Below are positions 47,114 through 56,156 of a stretch of DNA of 64,000 nt, piece after piece. The DNA lies in assembly GCF_014904795.1 (NCBI RefSeq), contig NZ_JACZFS010000014.1:62001-126000 (forward strand), read 5' to 3'. Origin of the DNA: Nisaea nitritireducens. Its GTDB lineage: Bacteria; Pseudomonadota; Alphaproteobacteria; Thalassobaculales; Thalassobaculaceae. Numbering within the stretch: position 1 is the stretch's first letter; each line of letters starts with the position of its first letter. Under the pieces are notes generated by a model, which did not search any database, was not told the DNA's origin, and worked only from the letters and a program-made list of their open reading frames with translations. The translations under genes and the position numbers were made by a program.

Positions 47114-49252
47114 ATGATGCCGCTTTATGCGCCGGGTAGCGGGTCAGAAGCACTGTCCTGGATGATTGAACCAGATGATGCACTCTTGGGAAACATGGTC
47201 GACGCTCCCTCCCATTTAACGGAACATTCCACGCCAATCGGCAGTGCATCGGCCACTCCGACAGCAGGCCCGCCGTCAGCTCTGATCAAAGTCAGCCTTC
47301 TCGGCGGTTTTCTGATCGAGGCACCTAACGGAACAGTCGGTTTGCCCAGCCGAAAGGCACAGGCAATTCTCGCCTATCTCATGCTGCTGCCGTCACAAAA
47401 AGCGACCAGAGAGAGCATTGCAGGCCTCCTCTGGAGTGGGGCGACAGAAGACCTTGCGCGTGCATCTCTGAGACAGGCACTGCGGCGACTCAACCAGTAT
47501 TTCGATGCCGTCGGCATCGTTGGAATTGACGCGACGCGGACCGAGGTCCGTCTCAATAAAAGGATGTTCGAAACCGACCTTTGGGCTGTTCTGGAAATTG
47601 ACGCCGATGCGCCCATACACCCCATCTTGCTGCAACGCTCCGACATATCGGCCTCGCTGTTGCTCGGCTTCGACGACCTGGATGAGGCTTTTAACTCCTG
47701 GGTGCTGACGCAAAGGCAAAACCTGAATGATCGTCTGGTTGCCAACCTGGAGGTCCGCCTGGCCCAACCCTCCGGCAGTGCAGGCCGCGATGCAGCTCAC
47801 GCGACCAAGAATGCTGCCCTTGCCCTCTCCAACCTCGACCCAACCCATGAAGGCGCATGCCGGGAGCTGATGCTGCAGCATGTCCGCGCTGGAGATATCG
47901 GCTCCGCCCTGAAGCGCTATAATCGCCTCTGGTCGCTGCTTGAAAACGACTATGACATGGAGCCGTCCGAAGAGACCAAGGCGCTCGTCGCCCTGATCAA
48001 GAGCGGCGCTGACGAGGCTGATGCAAAACCGGATGCCGGATCTTCGAGGCCCGACCCGTCCGGAACTCCCCGTCTGGTTGTCGAATCATTCAGTTACGCG
48101 GGCGTGCCAGACCCGCTGAAATTCATGGCCCGCGCTTTCCGTCATCAATTCATGTCCAGCCTGCTCAAATTCAGGGAATGGCTGGTGGTCGATGGCGAAC
48201 GCGCCGAGCGCCAGCGAATCATGCTTCCGTCTAACCCGGTCTTCAGGATTTCGGGCGATACATACGTTAAAGACACGATCCTCTATGTCGTGGTTTCGGT
48301 TCGTGACTCCAGCAATGACACCATCCTCTGGAGCGAAGAGAACCCGGCAAGTCTGGATACCTGGCCGCGAACGCTCCGGCAGCTCGTGCAGAAGCTCGCC
48401 ATAGCAATCAATACCCATGTCGCGAGCAACCGGCAGTCCGCCAAACGCGAAGAGCCGAGCCAGTCTCCCCCCGTCTACGACAGATGGATGCAAGGCCGCC
48501 GACTGCTTCATCTCTGGACCCCGACCGGATGGGCCGAGGCCGAGGAAATCTTCACATCAGTGCGTAAGGACCAGCCCGACTTCGCGCCAGGCCATTCCAG
48601 CCTTTCATTCTGCGCCAGCCTCAAGCGGTTCGTATATCCGGGGTTCCGGGACGAACCCGGCCTTTCACTTTCGGCCATCGAGCATGCAAAACGCTCGATA
48701 GAGCTCGGTCCAAGGGACACAAAAGGCTACCAAGCCTCCGGCTGGGCTCACATTCTGGTCGGGGAATTCGAACGGGCCGCGCTCTGCTTCGGTATCGCCG
48801 AAACCCTGAATGAAAACGACATCGGAGTCGCCGTCTCCTCCGCCCTGGGTCTGGCCTATTGCGGAGAATCCGAAGAGGCTTTGCGGCGGCTGGATCACCT
48901 GCAGGAAGCCGACTTCGACTACCAGTCTCTGCACTGGTCCATTGAAGCCGCCTGCCGTTTCATTTGCCGGGATTATCCGGGAACGCTCTGGGCAGCGGCG
49001 AAAGCGAACGAAGGCGCATTCTACCCACAGGCCTGGTCAGCGGTGGCCTTTGCCCAACTCGGGAACGACCGCTCAGCTGAGCGCGAAGCCCGGAAGTTCC
49101 TCGCCACGGCTCGTGAGAACTGGACCGGCGAGATGCCCCCTCTACCCGGCGATATTTCCCGCTGGTTCCTCTCGGTTCAGCCCTTTCGCAATCCGGCAGA
49201 CTATTTCCATATGAAACACTCCCTGGAACGCGCCGGCCTCACGACCCGCTGA
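47114..49252 (+). CDS. BTAD/SARP-like transcriptional activator with tetratricopeptide-like C-terminus
   Basis: 712 aa. At residues ~58-125 a winged helix of OmpR/SARP type is visible ('VSLLGGFLIEAPNGTVGLPS', 'KAQAILAYLMLLPSQKATRE'), followed by a bacterial transcriptional activation (BTAD) helical region to about residue 290 ('LASLRQALRRLNQYF'-like, 'DPTHEGACRELMLQHVRAGD', 'GSALKRYNRLWSLLENDYD'). Residues ~320-450 look like the small FlgO/TolB-N-like domain found in adenylate cyclase-type regulators ('SNDTILWSEENPASLDTW'), and the C-terminal part is helical, TPR-like. No cyclase or NB-ARC domain is seen. Targets are unknown; it is flanked by unrelated genes. Confidence 0.8.
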   Translation: MMPLYAPGSGSEALSWMIEPDDALLGNMVDAPSHLTEHSTPIGSASATPTAGPPSALIKVSLLGGFLIEAPNGTVGLPSRKAQAILAYLMLLPSQKATRESIAGLLWSGATEDLARASLRQALRRLNQYFDAVGIVGIDATRTEVRLNKRMFETDLWAVLEIDADAPIHPILLQRSDISASLLLGFDDLDEAFNSWVLTQRQNLNDRLVANLEVRLAQPSGSAGRDAAHATKNAALALSNLDPTHEGACRELMLQHVRAGDIGSALKRYNRLWSLLENDYDMEPSEETKALVALIKSGADEADAKPDAGSSRPDPSGTPRLVVESFSYAGVPDPLKFMARAFRHQFMSSLLKFREWLVVDGERAERQRIMLPSNPVFRISGDTYVKDTILYVVVSVRDSSNDTILWSEENPASLDTWPRTLRQLVQKLAIAINTHVASNRQSAKREEPSQSPPVYDRWMQGRRLLHLWTPTGWAEAEEIFTSVRKDQPDFAPGHSSLSFCASLKRFVYPGFRDEPGLSLSAIEHAKRSIELGPRDTKGYQASGWAHILVGEFERAALCFGIAETLNENDIGVAVSSALGLAYCGESEEALRRLDHLQEADFDYQSLHWSIEAACRFICRDYPGTLWAAAKANEGAFYPQAWSAVAFAQLGNDRSAEREARKFLATARENWTGEMPPLPGDISRWFLSVQPFRNPADYFHMKHSLERAGLTTR

Positions 49253-49280
49253 GAAAACGCTCCAGGAATAACCCCAGGTC

Positions 49281-49946
49281 TTATTGGCCGACCCGATGCT
49301 CCATCCGGCTGAGGATGCGGACCACGGGCCAAAGGAGTACCAGATACATCGCAGCCGCCATAACGAGCGGGGAGGAATTGTAGGTCAGGGACCGTGCCAT
49401 ATCGGCTGAATACAACAACTCCTGAAACGATACGACACTGGCAATCGATGTCAGTTTCACAACCTCGATGCTGTTGCTGAGCAGATCCGGAAGCACGTTA
49501 CGGGTTGCCTGCGGCAACACCACGTAAGCCATGGTCTGCAGCCGACCCAGCCCGGTTGACCGCGCCGCCTCCGTTTGCCCGGCTCCAATGCTCTCGATAC
49601 CCGCGCGGAAGATCTCCGCGAAATAGGCTGAGTTATTCAGCAGGAAGGCAATGCACACTGCCGCAAAAGGCGAGATATCCAAGCCGGCGAAGGGTAGCCC
49701 CGCATAGACAAAGATCAGCAGCACGAGCGGCGGAACCGCGCGAAACAGATCGATGAACGCGATGACGGCATATCGCAGCACGCGTCTTCGGGTGCGGGCA
49801 GCAAGGGCGACGATCAGTCCCCCAAGCAAACCGAGCGGTATCACCGCCGCACAGAGCAAAAGCGTCTGGCCAGCGCCGCGCAGCAACAACGGAAAAGCTT
49901 CTGCCATGATCTCGAAATTGAAGAAATTGTAGATCAGCATTTCCAT
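49281..49946 (-). CDS. Polar amino acid ABC transporter permease (second)
   Basis: 221 aa, five or so membrane helices. HisMQ/GlnP-type motifs: 'IMAEAFPLLLRGAGQTLLLCA', 'FFRAVPPLVLLIFVYAGLPF'-like region and EAA-type 'ARSTGLGRLQTMAYVVLPQATRN'. The ATG at 49946 begins one base after the stop of the upstream permease; the longer open frame is not used. It is the last gene of a four-gene (-) operon. Confidence 0.94.
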   Translation of the reverse strand: MEMLIYNFFNFEIMAEAFPLLLRGAGQTLLLCAAVIPLGLLGGLIVALAARTRRRVLRYAVIAFIDLFRAVPPLVLLIFVYAGLPFAGLDISPFAAVCIAFLLNNSAYFAEIFRAGIESIGAGQTEAARSTGLGRLQTMAYVVLPQATRNVLPDLLSNSIEVVKLTSIASVVSFQELLYSADMARSLTYNSSPLVMAAAMYLVLLWPVVRILSRMEHRVGQ

Positions 49947-49947
49947 G

Positions 49948-50649
49948 TCAGGCACGCCTCCACTGGAACCGTGTCTCAATCCAGCGGCCGACAATGACGA
50001 CCGGAATGAAAAGCAGAATATAGGCAATCGCCCCCATCATCAGCGGGGTCGCGCTGCCGGAGAAGGATTGCGCCGTCGATGCCTCGTTCAGGATCTCGCC
50101 GACCCCTATCACGGTGCCGAGCGCCGTATTCTTGGTGATGGCAATCGTCCGATTGGTGAGTGGTGCGACCGTCATGCGAATGGCCTGGGGTACCACCACA
50201 TAGATCAGGCACTGATTGAACCCGAGCCCGGTCGACCGGGCAGCTTCCCATTGTCCCTTGCGGACAGAGAGGATTCCGGCCCAGAAGATCTCTTCGGCAA
50301 AGGCCGCGAGCACCAGCGTGAGCACGAGCCAGAGGACAAAGAAGCCGGAGAGTGTCAGACCGACCGTCGGCAAGCCGAAATAGAGCAGCAGAATGATGAC
50401 GAGCGGTGGCAGCGACCGCAGCAGGTCGACCAGCCCCACGATGATCAGGGAGAGCGCTCTTATCCGGTATGCCCGTACAATCGCCAGCAACATGCCGAGC
50501 GCGAGCCCGCATATCACCACAAGCACCGCTATCTCGCAGGTGACGATCACGCCCTTCCCGATAGCGCCGGCATACTGATCGATCAGGTCAGGCCGGAAAA
50601 AGGTTTCAATAAAGTGGGCCCAAGTGCCCGCTTCCGGCGCCGTACTCAT
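49948..50649 (-). CDS. Polar amino acid ABC transporter permease (first)
   Basis: 233 aa. '[27 protein letters not shown]' and '[23 protein letters not shown]' are the HisMQ-family helix and EAA loop. It pairs with the 221 aa permease to form a heterodimeric channel for amino acids such as glutamate, aspartate, glutamine or basic residues. Start ATG overlaps the ATPase stop by 4 bases. Confidence 0.94.
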   Translation of the reverse strand: MSTAPEAGTWAHFIETFFRPDLIDQYAGAIGKGVIVTCEIAVLVVICGLALGMLLAIVRAYRIRALSLIIVGLVDLLRSLPPLVIILLLYFGLPTVGLTLSGFFVLWLVLTLVLAAFAEEIFWAGILSVRKGQWEAARSTGLGFNQCLIYVVVPQAIRMTVAPLTNRTIAITKNTALGTVIGVGEILNEASTAQSFSGSATPLMMGAIAYILLFIPVVIVGRWIETRFQWRRA

Positions 50650-51380
50650 TGACCGATCTCTTGCATGAATTCACGGGTTCGGGCGTGTTCAGGGGCACCA
50701 AAGATCTTGTCCGGTGTCCCTTCTTCCAGAATTTCCCCATCGGCCATGAAGATCACACGGTCGGCGGCCGCGCGGGCAAAACGCATCTCGTGACTGACGA
50801 CGACCATCGTCATACCCGCTTCACGAAGCTGTTGCATGACCTGCAACACACTGCCGACCAATTCGGGGTCGAGCGCACTCGTGGGCTCGTCGAACAACAT
50901 GACGGAGGGCTCAAGCGCCAAAGCACGGGCGATGGCCACCCGTTGTTGCTGACCACCTGACAGCGCGCCCGGATGAGAGTCGGCCTTGTCGCCCAGACCG
51001 ACCCTGTCCAGCATGGCCTCGGCGATTTCGTTCGCTTCGGCCCGGGACTTGCCGAGCACCTTGCGCAGCGCCAGCGTGACATTGTCCCGCGCCGTCAGAT
51101 GCGGATAGAGATTGAACTGCTGAAACACCATGCCGAGGCGCCGCCGCATCAGGTTGATGTCGACGGAACGGTTCATCAGATCCACGCCTTCGAACATGAC
51201 GGAACCGTCTGTCGGCTCCTCAAGCCGGTTGAAGCATCTGAGCATGGTGCTCTTGCCGGACCCGGACGGTCCGATAACGAAAACGAGCTCTCCGGCATTC
51301 AGGGTGAAATCAACGCCTTTCAAAGCGTCGAAATCGCCAAATGACTTCCAGAGGCCGCGGGCCTCAAGGATGGCTGCCAT
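50646..51380 (-). CDS. Polar amino acid ABC transporter ATP-binding protein (GlnQ-like)
   Basis: 244 aa. Walker A '[20 protein letters not shown]', Q-loop '[16 protein letters not shown]', signature '[17 protein letters not shown]', Walker B '[12 protein letters not shown]', H-loop '[17 protein letters not shown]'. All of this is standard for the PAAT family (GlnQ, HisP, AapP). It lies between the binding-protein gene (95 bases upstream, with a hairpin between) and the permeases (4-base overlap). Confidence 0.95.
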   Translation of the reverse strand: MAAILEARGLWKSFGDFDALKGVDFTLNAGELVFVIGPSGSGKSTMLRCFNRLEEPTDGSVMFEGVDLMNRSVDINLMRRRLGMVFQQFNLYPHLTARDNVTLALRKVLGKSRAEANEIAEAMLDRVGLGDKADSHPGALSGGQQQRVAIARALALEPSVMLFDEPTSALDPELVGSVLQVMQQLREAGMTMVVVSHEMRFARAAADRVIFMADGEILEEGTPDKIFGAPEHARTREFMQEIGQ

Positions 51381-51411
51381 GGCTTGGGGCTTTCTTTAAC
51401 GCTGCAGGGAG

Positions 51412-51446
51412 GAATGGCGGCGAGTCATGAAACGCCGCCGCCATTC
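51412..51446 (-). repeat. Hairpin between amino acid binding-protein and ATPase genes
   Basis: Perfect 11-bp inverted repeat GAATGGCGGCG/CGCCGCCATTC (51412-51422, 51436-51446) with a 13-base loop, 29 bases past the binding-protein stop. No T-run. Likely an mRNA-stabilising or attenuating structure. Confidence 0.6.
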
Positions 51447-51475
51447 GAGAGGTAGGTCGATTAGCTACAGGCCAA

Positions 51476-52312
51476 TCAGCTACAGGACGGGGTATGTTCC
51501 GTCGGATCGTAGCCTTCGAAACCAGGCTCACCATATCCCGGCTGAACGGTGATCGCCGCGGAACCCGCCGCCGGTGTCACACCGAACCATTTCTCGCTCA
51601 GCTTCGTCATGGTGCCGTCGAGCTTCATGCATTCGATGGCGGCATCAACCATGTTCCGAAGCTCTCCACTGGCTTTCGGGAACGGTACGGAGAACACCTT
51701 GCCGGTGGAGTGCAGATAAGACAAAGCGATCATCGGGTTCTTCTTCACCGCCCAGGCCGACGCCGTGTTGCCGGCGACATTTGCAAAGGCACGGCCGGAA
51801 ATCACCGCCTGGATCGCGTCCGTGTTGGTACCGTAGGATTCGACTTTCCAGCCAACTTCGCTCTCAAGCTCCCGCGCCCAGCGGTCGTAGACCGCGCCTT
51901 TGTTGACTGCGATGACCTTGCCTTTGAACTGCTTGAGATCGGTGATCTCTTCCGCGCCCTTCTTCACGACGAACTGGAAGTCCGTGTTCAGATATCCTTC
52001 GCTGAACAGCATGCTCTTGGAGCGCTCTTCGGTCAGCGTGGTCGGCGCCACCAGAAAATCATAGGTGCCGGCCTGCATGCCCGGCAACAGTCCGGACCAT
52101 TGCGCCGCGGTGATGTCCATCTCGGCACCCAAGCGCTTCCCCAGTTCATTGGCGAAATCGACATTGAAGCCTTCTACGCCGCCAGAGAGTTTCGGCATGG
52201 CGTGCGGGGCGAAAGTTCCGTCCAGCCCGACCTTGTAGGTCTTCGCTTCCACGGCTCCGGTAAATGCCATAGCGGCAACCGCACCGATGGTAGCAATTTT
52301 CATGAAATTCAT
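51476..52312 (-). CDS. Polar amino acid ABC transporter substrate-binding protein
   Basis: 278 aa. Sec leader to about 'GAVEA-KT', then a family 3 domain: 'KVGLDGTFAPHAMPKLSGGVEGFNVDFANELGKRLG' at the start (given in parts here: 'VEGFNVDFANELGKRLG'), 'QWSGLLPGMQAGTYDFLVA', 'LKQFKGKVIAVNKGAVYDRW', and 'LSEKWFGV' at the end. The C-terminus 'PTEHTPSCS' has a Cys, unusual for the family. The ATG at 52312 is chosen because AGGAGG stands seven bases before it and the leader then begins normally. First gene of the operon. Confidence 0.93.
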   Translation of the reverse strand: MNFMKIATIGAVAAMAFTGAVEAKTYKVGLDGTFAPHAMPKLSGGVEGFNVDFANELGKRLGAEMDITAAQWSGLLPGMQAGTYDFLVAPTTLTEERSKSMLFSEGYLNTDFQFVVKKGAEEITDLKQFKGKVIAVNKGAVYDRWARELESEVGWKVESYGTNTDAIQAVISGRAFANVAGNTASAWAVKKNPMIALSYLHSTGKVFSVPFPKASGELRNMVDAAIECMKLDGTMTKLSEKWFGVTPAAGSAAITVQPGYGEPGFEGYDPTEHTPSCS

Positions 52313-52752
52313 AATCAGCCTCCTTGTTTTTGAGTCGCCTGCCCGCCGCTTTGTTTTCAATAGCGCCCATCCCCGCAGGCGCTATTTCGGCTGAGCTCCA
52401 CGAACAGACCCGCAGGACGCGAACCCATCTCGCAGTAGCGAAGTGTTCAGAGAACAGAAGCTCCAAACGATTGATCAGGAAGTCTAGACCGAGATTTTGC
52501 AGTGCAACAATATGATTCTTTGAACGAAAGCCACACCGGTGAATCCATAATGGTTCAATTGGTCTGGTGCCGTTTCCGCATGTTGCACCGAACAATTTCA
52601 TGGGCTAATGGGAACCATGCCTTGTTCCGGCGAGGCTCCTTGTACCGGCCCTGCCCTCTACCCAAATGCGGCTATTGAGCCGTCCTGTCCTGAGACGGGC
52701 CAACATTCACTGAGCGAGCGCGCGGCTCGACGACACGCCGCGGGAGGATCAA
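52313..52752. other. Intergenic region between amino acid ABC operon and aldehyde dehydrogenase
   Basis: 440 bases between divergent genes with no supportable ORF. It holds a 9-bp inverted repeat AATAGCGCC/GGCGCTATT (52359-52367, 52378-52386) without a T-run, and an imperfect symmetric stretch around TGAATCCATAATGGTTCA. Both operons must be promoted from here; no convincing promoter pair could be fixed by eye. A GGGAGG-type ribosome site precedes the dehydrogenase ATG. Confidence 0.6.
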
Positions 52753-54204
52753 ATGGAACGCAAGACCGATTTCTTTATCGACGGAAAATGGGTAGCGCCG
52801 GCCAGCGCCAATGACTTCGAGGTCATCAACCCGGCCAACGAAACCCCTTTCGCGACGATTTCCCTCGGCAGCGAAGCCGATGTGAATAAGGCCGTCGCAG
52901 CAGCCAAGAGCGCCTTCACGACATGGAGCACCACGCCCCACGACGTGCGCGTCGGCTATGTCGAGAAGCTGGCCGAGATCTATCAGGAGCGCATCGAGGA
53001 GATGGCCGCCGCAATCTCCAGCGAAATGGGCGCGCCGAAGAACATTGCCAGCAGCCAGCAGGCTGCAGCCGGTCTCGGCCATATCAAGGCCTTCATCCGG
53101 GCATTGAAGGCCTTCACCTTCGAGCATCCGCTGAACGAGAAGTTCCAGACCGAATACATCATGCACGAGCCGATCGGCGTCTGCGGTCTGATCACGCCGT
53201 GGAACTGGCCGATGAACCAGGTGACGCTGAAGGTCATCCCGGCCGTCGGCGTTGGCTGCACCGTGGTGCTGAAGCCCTCCGAAATTGCGCCGATGTCTTC
53301 CTTGCTCTTCGCCGAGTTCATGGAGCAGGCAGGCTTCCCCGCCGGTGTGTTCAATCTCGTCAACGGCGACGGCCCAACCGTCGGTGAAGCGATGAGCAAG
53401 CATCCCGACATCGACATGATGAGCTTCACCGGCTCGACCCGCGCCGGCATTGCCGTGACCAAGTCTTCGGCCGATACGGTCAAGCGCGTGTCGCTTGAAC
53501 TCGGCGGCAAGGGCCCGAATCTGGTGTTCGCCGATACGGACGTTGCTAAAGCCGTCAAACGCGGTGTGCTGCACATGTTCAACAACAGCGGCCAGAGCTG
53601 CAACGCGCCGAGCCGGATGATTGTCGAAAAATCCGTATATGGCGAAGCGGTCGAAGTCGCCAAGTCCGTGGCCGAGGCGCAGGAAGTCGGCGATCCGACC
53701 CAGGAAGGCCGTCAGATCGGCCCGGTGGTCTCGCAGGCCCAGTACGACAAGATCCAGGGCCTGATCGAATCCGGCATCAAAGAAGGCGCGACCCTCCTTG
53801 CCGGCGGTCTCGGCCGTCCCGATGGCCTCAACCGCGGCTACTATGTGAAGCCGACCGTGTTTGCGGACGTAAAAGAAGACATGACCATTGCCCGGGAAGA
53901 AATCTTCGGCCCGGTGCTCTCGATCATGTCCTTCGAGGACGAGGCCGACGCGGTCCGGATTGCCAACGACACGCCATACGGCCTGACCTCCTACGTACAG
54001 ACCGGTGACCCGGAACGGGCCAAGCGCCTCGCCCGTCAGCTCCGTGCCGGCATGGTCCAGATGAACGGTGCCGGCCGCGCGCCGGGTAGCCCGTTCGGCG
54101 GCTACAAGCAGTCCGGCAACGGCCGCGAAGGCGGCGAGTACGGTCTTATTGAATTTTTGGAAGTGAAAGCTGTTTCGGGTTGGCCCGCAGAAGCTGCCGA
54201 GTAG
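52753..54204 (+). CDS. Aldehyde dehydrogenase (NAD(P)+)
   Basis: 483 aa, standard family length. 'GLITPWNWPMNQVTLKVIPA' with the transition-state Asn, 'LKPSEIAPMSS', 'SFTGSTRAG', Glu249 in 'SLELGGKGPNLV' as general base, Cys283 in 'NNSGQSCNAPSR' as nucleophile, 'EIFGPVLSIM' and 'PFGGYKQSGNGREGGEYG'. Oxidises an aldehyde to the acid; substrate specificity cannot be read from the sequence. Its isolated position, divergent from an amino acid uptake operon, hints at amino acid-derived aldehydes. Ends at a strong terminator. Confidence 0.96.
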   Translation: MERKTDFFIDGKWVAPASANDFEVINPANETPFATISLGSEADVNKAVAAAKSAFTTWSTTPHDVRVGYVEKLAEIYQERIEEMAAAISSEMGAPKNIASSQQAAAGLGHIKAFIRALKAFTFEHPLNEKFQTEYIMHEPIGVCGLITPWNWPMNQVTLKVIPAVGVGCTVVLKPSEIAPMSSLLFAEFMEQAGFPAGVFNLVNGDGPTVGEAMSKHPDIDMMSFTGSTRAGIAVTKSSADTVKRVSLELGGKGPNLVFADTDVAKAVKRGVLHMFNNSGQSCNAPSRMIVEKSVYGEAVEVAKSVAEAQEVGDPTQEGRQIGPVVSQAQYDKIQGLIESGIKEGATLLAGGLGRPDGLNRGYYVKPTVFADVKEDMTIAREEIFGPVLSIMSFEDEADAVRIANDTPYGLTSYVQTGDPERAKRLARQLRAGMVQMNGAGRAPGSPFGGYKQSGNGREGGEYGLIEFLEVKAVSGWPAEAAE

Positions 54205-54226
54205 ATTTCCAAACATCCAAAAAGAG

Positions 54227-54258
54227 CGGCCGCATCGGGATGATGCGGCCGGTTTTTT
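54227..54258 (+). terminator. Rho-independent terminator of the aldehyde dehydrogenase gene
   Basis: 10-bp stem CGGCCGCATC/GATGCGGCCG (54227-54236, 54242-54251) with a 5-base loop and a TTTTTT run. 23 bases past the stop. Confidence 0.9.
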
Positions 54259-54285
54259 ATCTGTATAGAACCGGTCGATCGTTCG

Positions 54286-55116
54286 CTAAGGCAGATACCC
54301 GAACCGCTTCATCACCGGACCATGATCTCTAACGAGACGTGCAAGTTGTCCTTCGCTAAGTGCCTGTTGGCCTTCTCCGCTGCCGCCTGAGCGGAAAAAG
54401 CGCTGCATATGCGGCGGGCGTTCGGAGAAACCTTTCTCCTTTTCCTGCCGGCTGAGCTCTTCAAAAGATGAGTGCCGGATTGATCGCGCCAGCCGTTCCC
54501 GGTCAAACGGTAACCCAAGGACCTTCAGGACTTGTCCGAAAGCCTTTTCCGGGTCGGCGTAGAGGTCTTCGTATCTCACCACGCAGACCGGTAGAGAATG
54601 GCTTCCGTCGATCCAGCTTTCGGCATGATCTCCCCAGCGGCCGATCGGAGTCAGGATCTGGACATCGGCCTCGACGGTCGCATGATCGCGATCAGCCATG
54701 ATTTCGATAGCCGCGTCGGTCGCCACGCCCATATGGCTGGCATAGGACGGCACGATGTCCGCCGGATTCCTTATGATGTAAACGGCACCGGCCGAAACAG
54801 AACGATCGATGAGATGCGTCCCGTTCAGCATGCCGAAACGTGAGTGTGTCTTGACGAAATGATCGTGCCCACGCGCCGCGGCAAGCCGCTGCTGTGCTTG
54901 TGGGCGCACTGTTACGCTCTCCTCTGCCGTCATCTCTTGCACGGGCTTGGTGAGCACTTCCGCGTAGAAGCGCGGCCGCACATCGCTCAGGGAAAACGCA
55001 CGCAAATCCTCGATAGCGAACGGCTCTTCCTGTCCAATAAGGTAGTTTGCCAGAAGCGCACGCATCCACGTGTTCCCAGATTTGGGATAGGATGCAAGCC
55101 ATATAATCCGGGACAT
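54286..55116 (-). CDS. Sulfotransferase family protein
   Basis: 276 aa. The 5'-phosphosulfate loop is 'WLASYPKSGNTWMRALLANY' at the N-terminus, and the 3'-phosphate binding part 'VYIIRNPADIVPSYASHMG' contains the conserved Arg and Ser. 'VVRYEDLYADPEKAFGQVLKVLGLP' (here in part 'VVRYEDLYADPEKAFGQ') and 'RSGGSGEGQQALSEGQ' complete the family pattern. It should transfer sulfate from PAPS to a hydroxyl or amine on a small molecule or glycan. No PAPS synthesis genes are nearby. The leader contains a striking 13-bp inverted repeat. Confidence 0.9.
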   Translation of the reverse strand: MSRIIWLASYPKSGNTWMRALLANYLIGQEEPFAIEDLRAFSLSDVRPRFYAEVLTKPVQEMTAEESVTVRPQAQQRLAAARGHDHFVKTHSRFGMLNGTHLIDRSVSAGAVYIIRNPADIVPSYASHMGVATDAAIEIMADRDHATVEADVQILTPIGRWGDHAESWIDGSHSLPVCVVRYEDLYADPEKAFGQVLKVLGLPFDRERLARSIRHSSFEELSRQEKEKGFSERPPHMQRFFRSGGSGEGQQALSEGQLARLVRDHGPVMKRFGYLP

Positions 55117-55129
55117 GTCATAATCCGAT

Positions 55130-55160
55130 AGGACAAAACTACTCGGTGTAGTTTTGTCCT
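55130..55160. repeat. Perfect 13-bp inverted repeat upstream of the sulfotransferase gene
   Basis: AGGACAAAACTAC/GTAGTTTTGTCCT with a TCGGT loop, 14 bases before the ATG at 55116. Placed to fold in the leader mRNA close to the ribosome site, or to serve as an operator. There is no U-run, so it is not a classical terminator. Confidence 0.7.
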
Positions 55161-55419
55161 TAATATGGCAATTTCAAGGTCCATGCGATCACATATTTGC
55201 GAAACTGGACAATTGGACGGAAATTCATCAATCGTATTAAATTAAAGGGCGTCCGCAGATCATACAGCGGTGCTCAAACGGCCCGGTTTAGTACAAGTCA
55301 GAAACCTCTCCTGACCGTCACCGCCTCTTCTTAATTTCGAATCTGGCACAACTGATTTGCGCCTTCGAAGGACTGCAATCCCCGTCAATTCCGAATAAGC
55401 GGACGCTCAACGAAGCGAC
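55161..55419. other. Intergenic stretch upstream of sulfotransferase, downstream of the hydrolase
   Basis: With the repeat above, about 300 bases without a supportable gene. Locally AT-rich (around 55200-55250, AATTAAATTAAAGG-like), consistent with a promoter for the minus-strand sulfotransferase. No T-run terminator for the hydrolase gene and no tRNA were seen. Confidence 0.5.
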
Positions 55420-56112
55420 TCAATCCTCTTGTTCGAGCCAATCGGCCAACAACCGAACCGTCTCTTCCGGCGCCTCGAGCGGCAACATGTGACCGCACTC
55501 CTCGACGATCTCGAGCCGTGCGCCGGGAATGCCGTCCACAAGCTCCTGCGCCTCATCCAGACTTCGCAGTACATCCTGGCGGGACCAGACGACCAACGTC
55601 GGGCAGGAAACCCGGGCGAGCAGGTCATGCCCGTCCCGACGCACCACGCCGATCTGGTTCACGAATCCATCCTTGCCGATCCGGTCGGCCATTTCGCGGA
55701 TCTTTGCCACAAGTCCCTCGTCTTCCTGCCGTTCCGGGTGAAGGGAGGACAGGATGGAATGACGCGAAAGACCTCGAAATCCCCGACCTTCCGCCGCTAT
55801 GGCAAGGCCCGCCTTGCGGGTTGCCTGTTCTGGACTGTCACCCCGCGCGCTTGTGTTGAGCAATGCCAGACGCTCAACCCGCTCCGGCGCCATCAGGGCA
55901 ATCTCGCGGGCAACAAATCCCCCCATGGAAAAGCCGACCAGGGAAAACCGATCCGGTGCACCGGCCAATACCCGTTCGGCCATTGCCTCAAAGGTCCGAT
56001 CACGGGTGAGATCCCCGAAATGCAGGGTCCCGAGCTGCTCCAGGCCGCTTTTCGCATCGTCCCAGAGATGCCGGTCGCACATGAAGCCGGGAAGAAACAG
56101 GATATCGGTCAT
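55420..56112 (-). CDS. Alpha/beta hydrolase
   Basis: 230 aa. Nucleophile elbow 'LVGFSMGGFVAREIAL' (Ser), acid 'VVWSRQDVLRSLDEAQ' (Asp) and His in 'EECGHMLPLEAPEE' give the triad. N-terminal 'ILFLPGFMCDRHLWDD' is the oxyanion strand. The family includes esterases, lactonases and BioH/MenH-like enzymes; no partner enzymes specify the substrate. No signal peptide, so cytoplasmic. Its upstream neighbour on the same strand is a secreted depolymerase-like esterase 44 bases away. Confidence 0.9.
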   Translation of the reverse strand: MTDILFLPGFMCDRHLWDDAKSGLEQLGTLHFGDLTRDRTFEAMAERVLAGAPDRFSLVGFSMGGFVAREIALMAPERVERLALLNTSARGDSPEQATRKAGLAIAAEGRGFRGLSRHSILSSLHPERQEDEGLVAKIREMADRIGKDGFVNQIGVVRRDGHDLLARVSCPTLVVWSRQDVLRSLDEAQELVDGIPGARLEIVEECGHMLPLEAPEETVRLLADWLEQED

Positions 56113-56156
56113 GAAAAGCCTTGAGGATGAACGGAAGAGAACGGGCTAGGCCGAGA

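Noticed and set aside
52672-54216. Long (-) open frame antisense to the aldehyde dehydrogenase
   Set aside because: Only a reverse-strand artefact of GC-rich coding sequence; catalytic residues of the (+) enzyme are all present.
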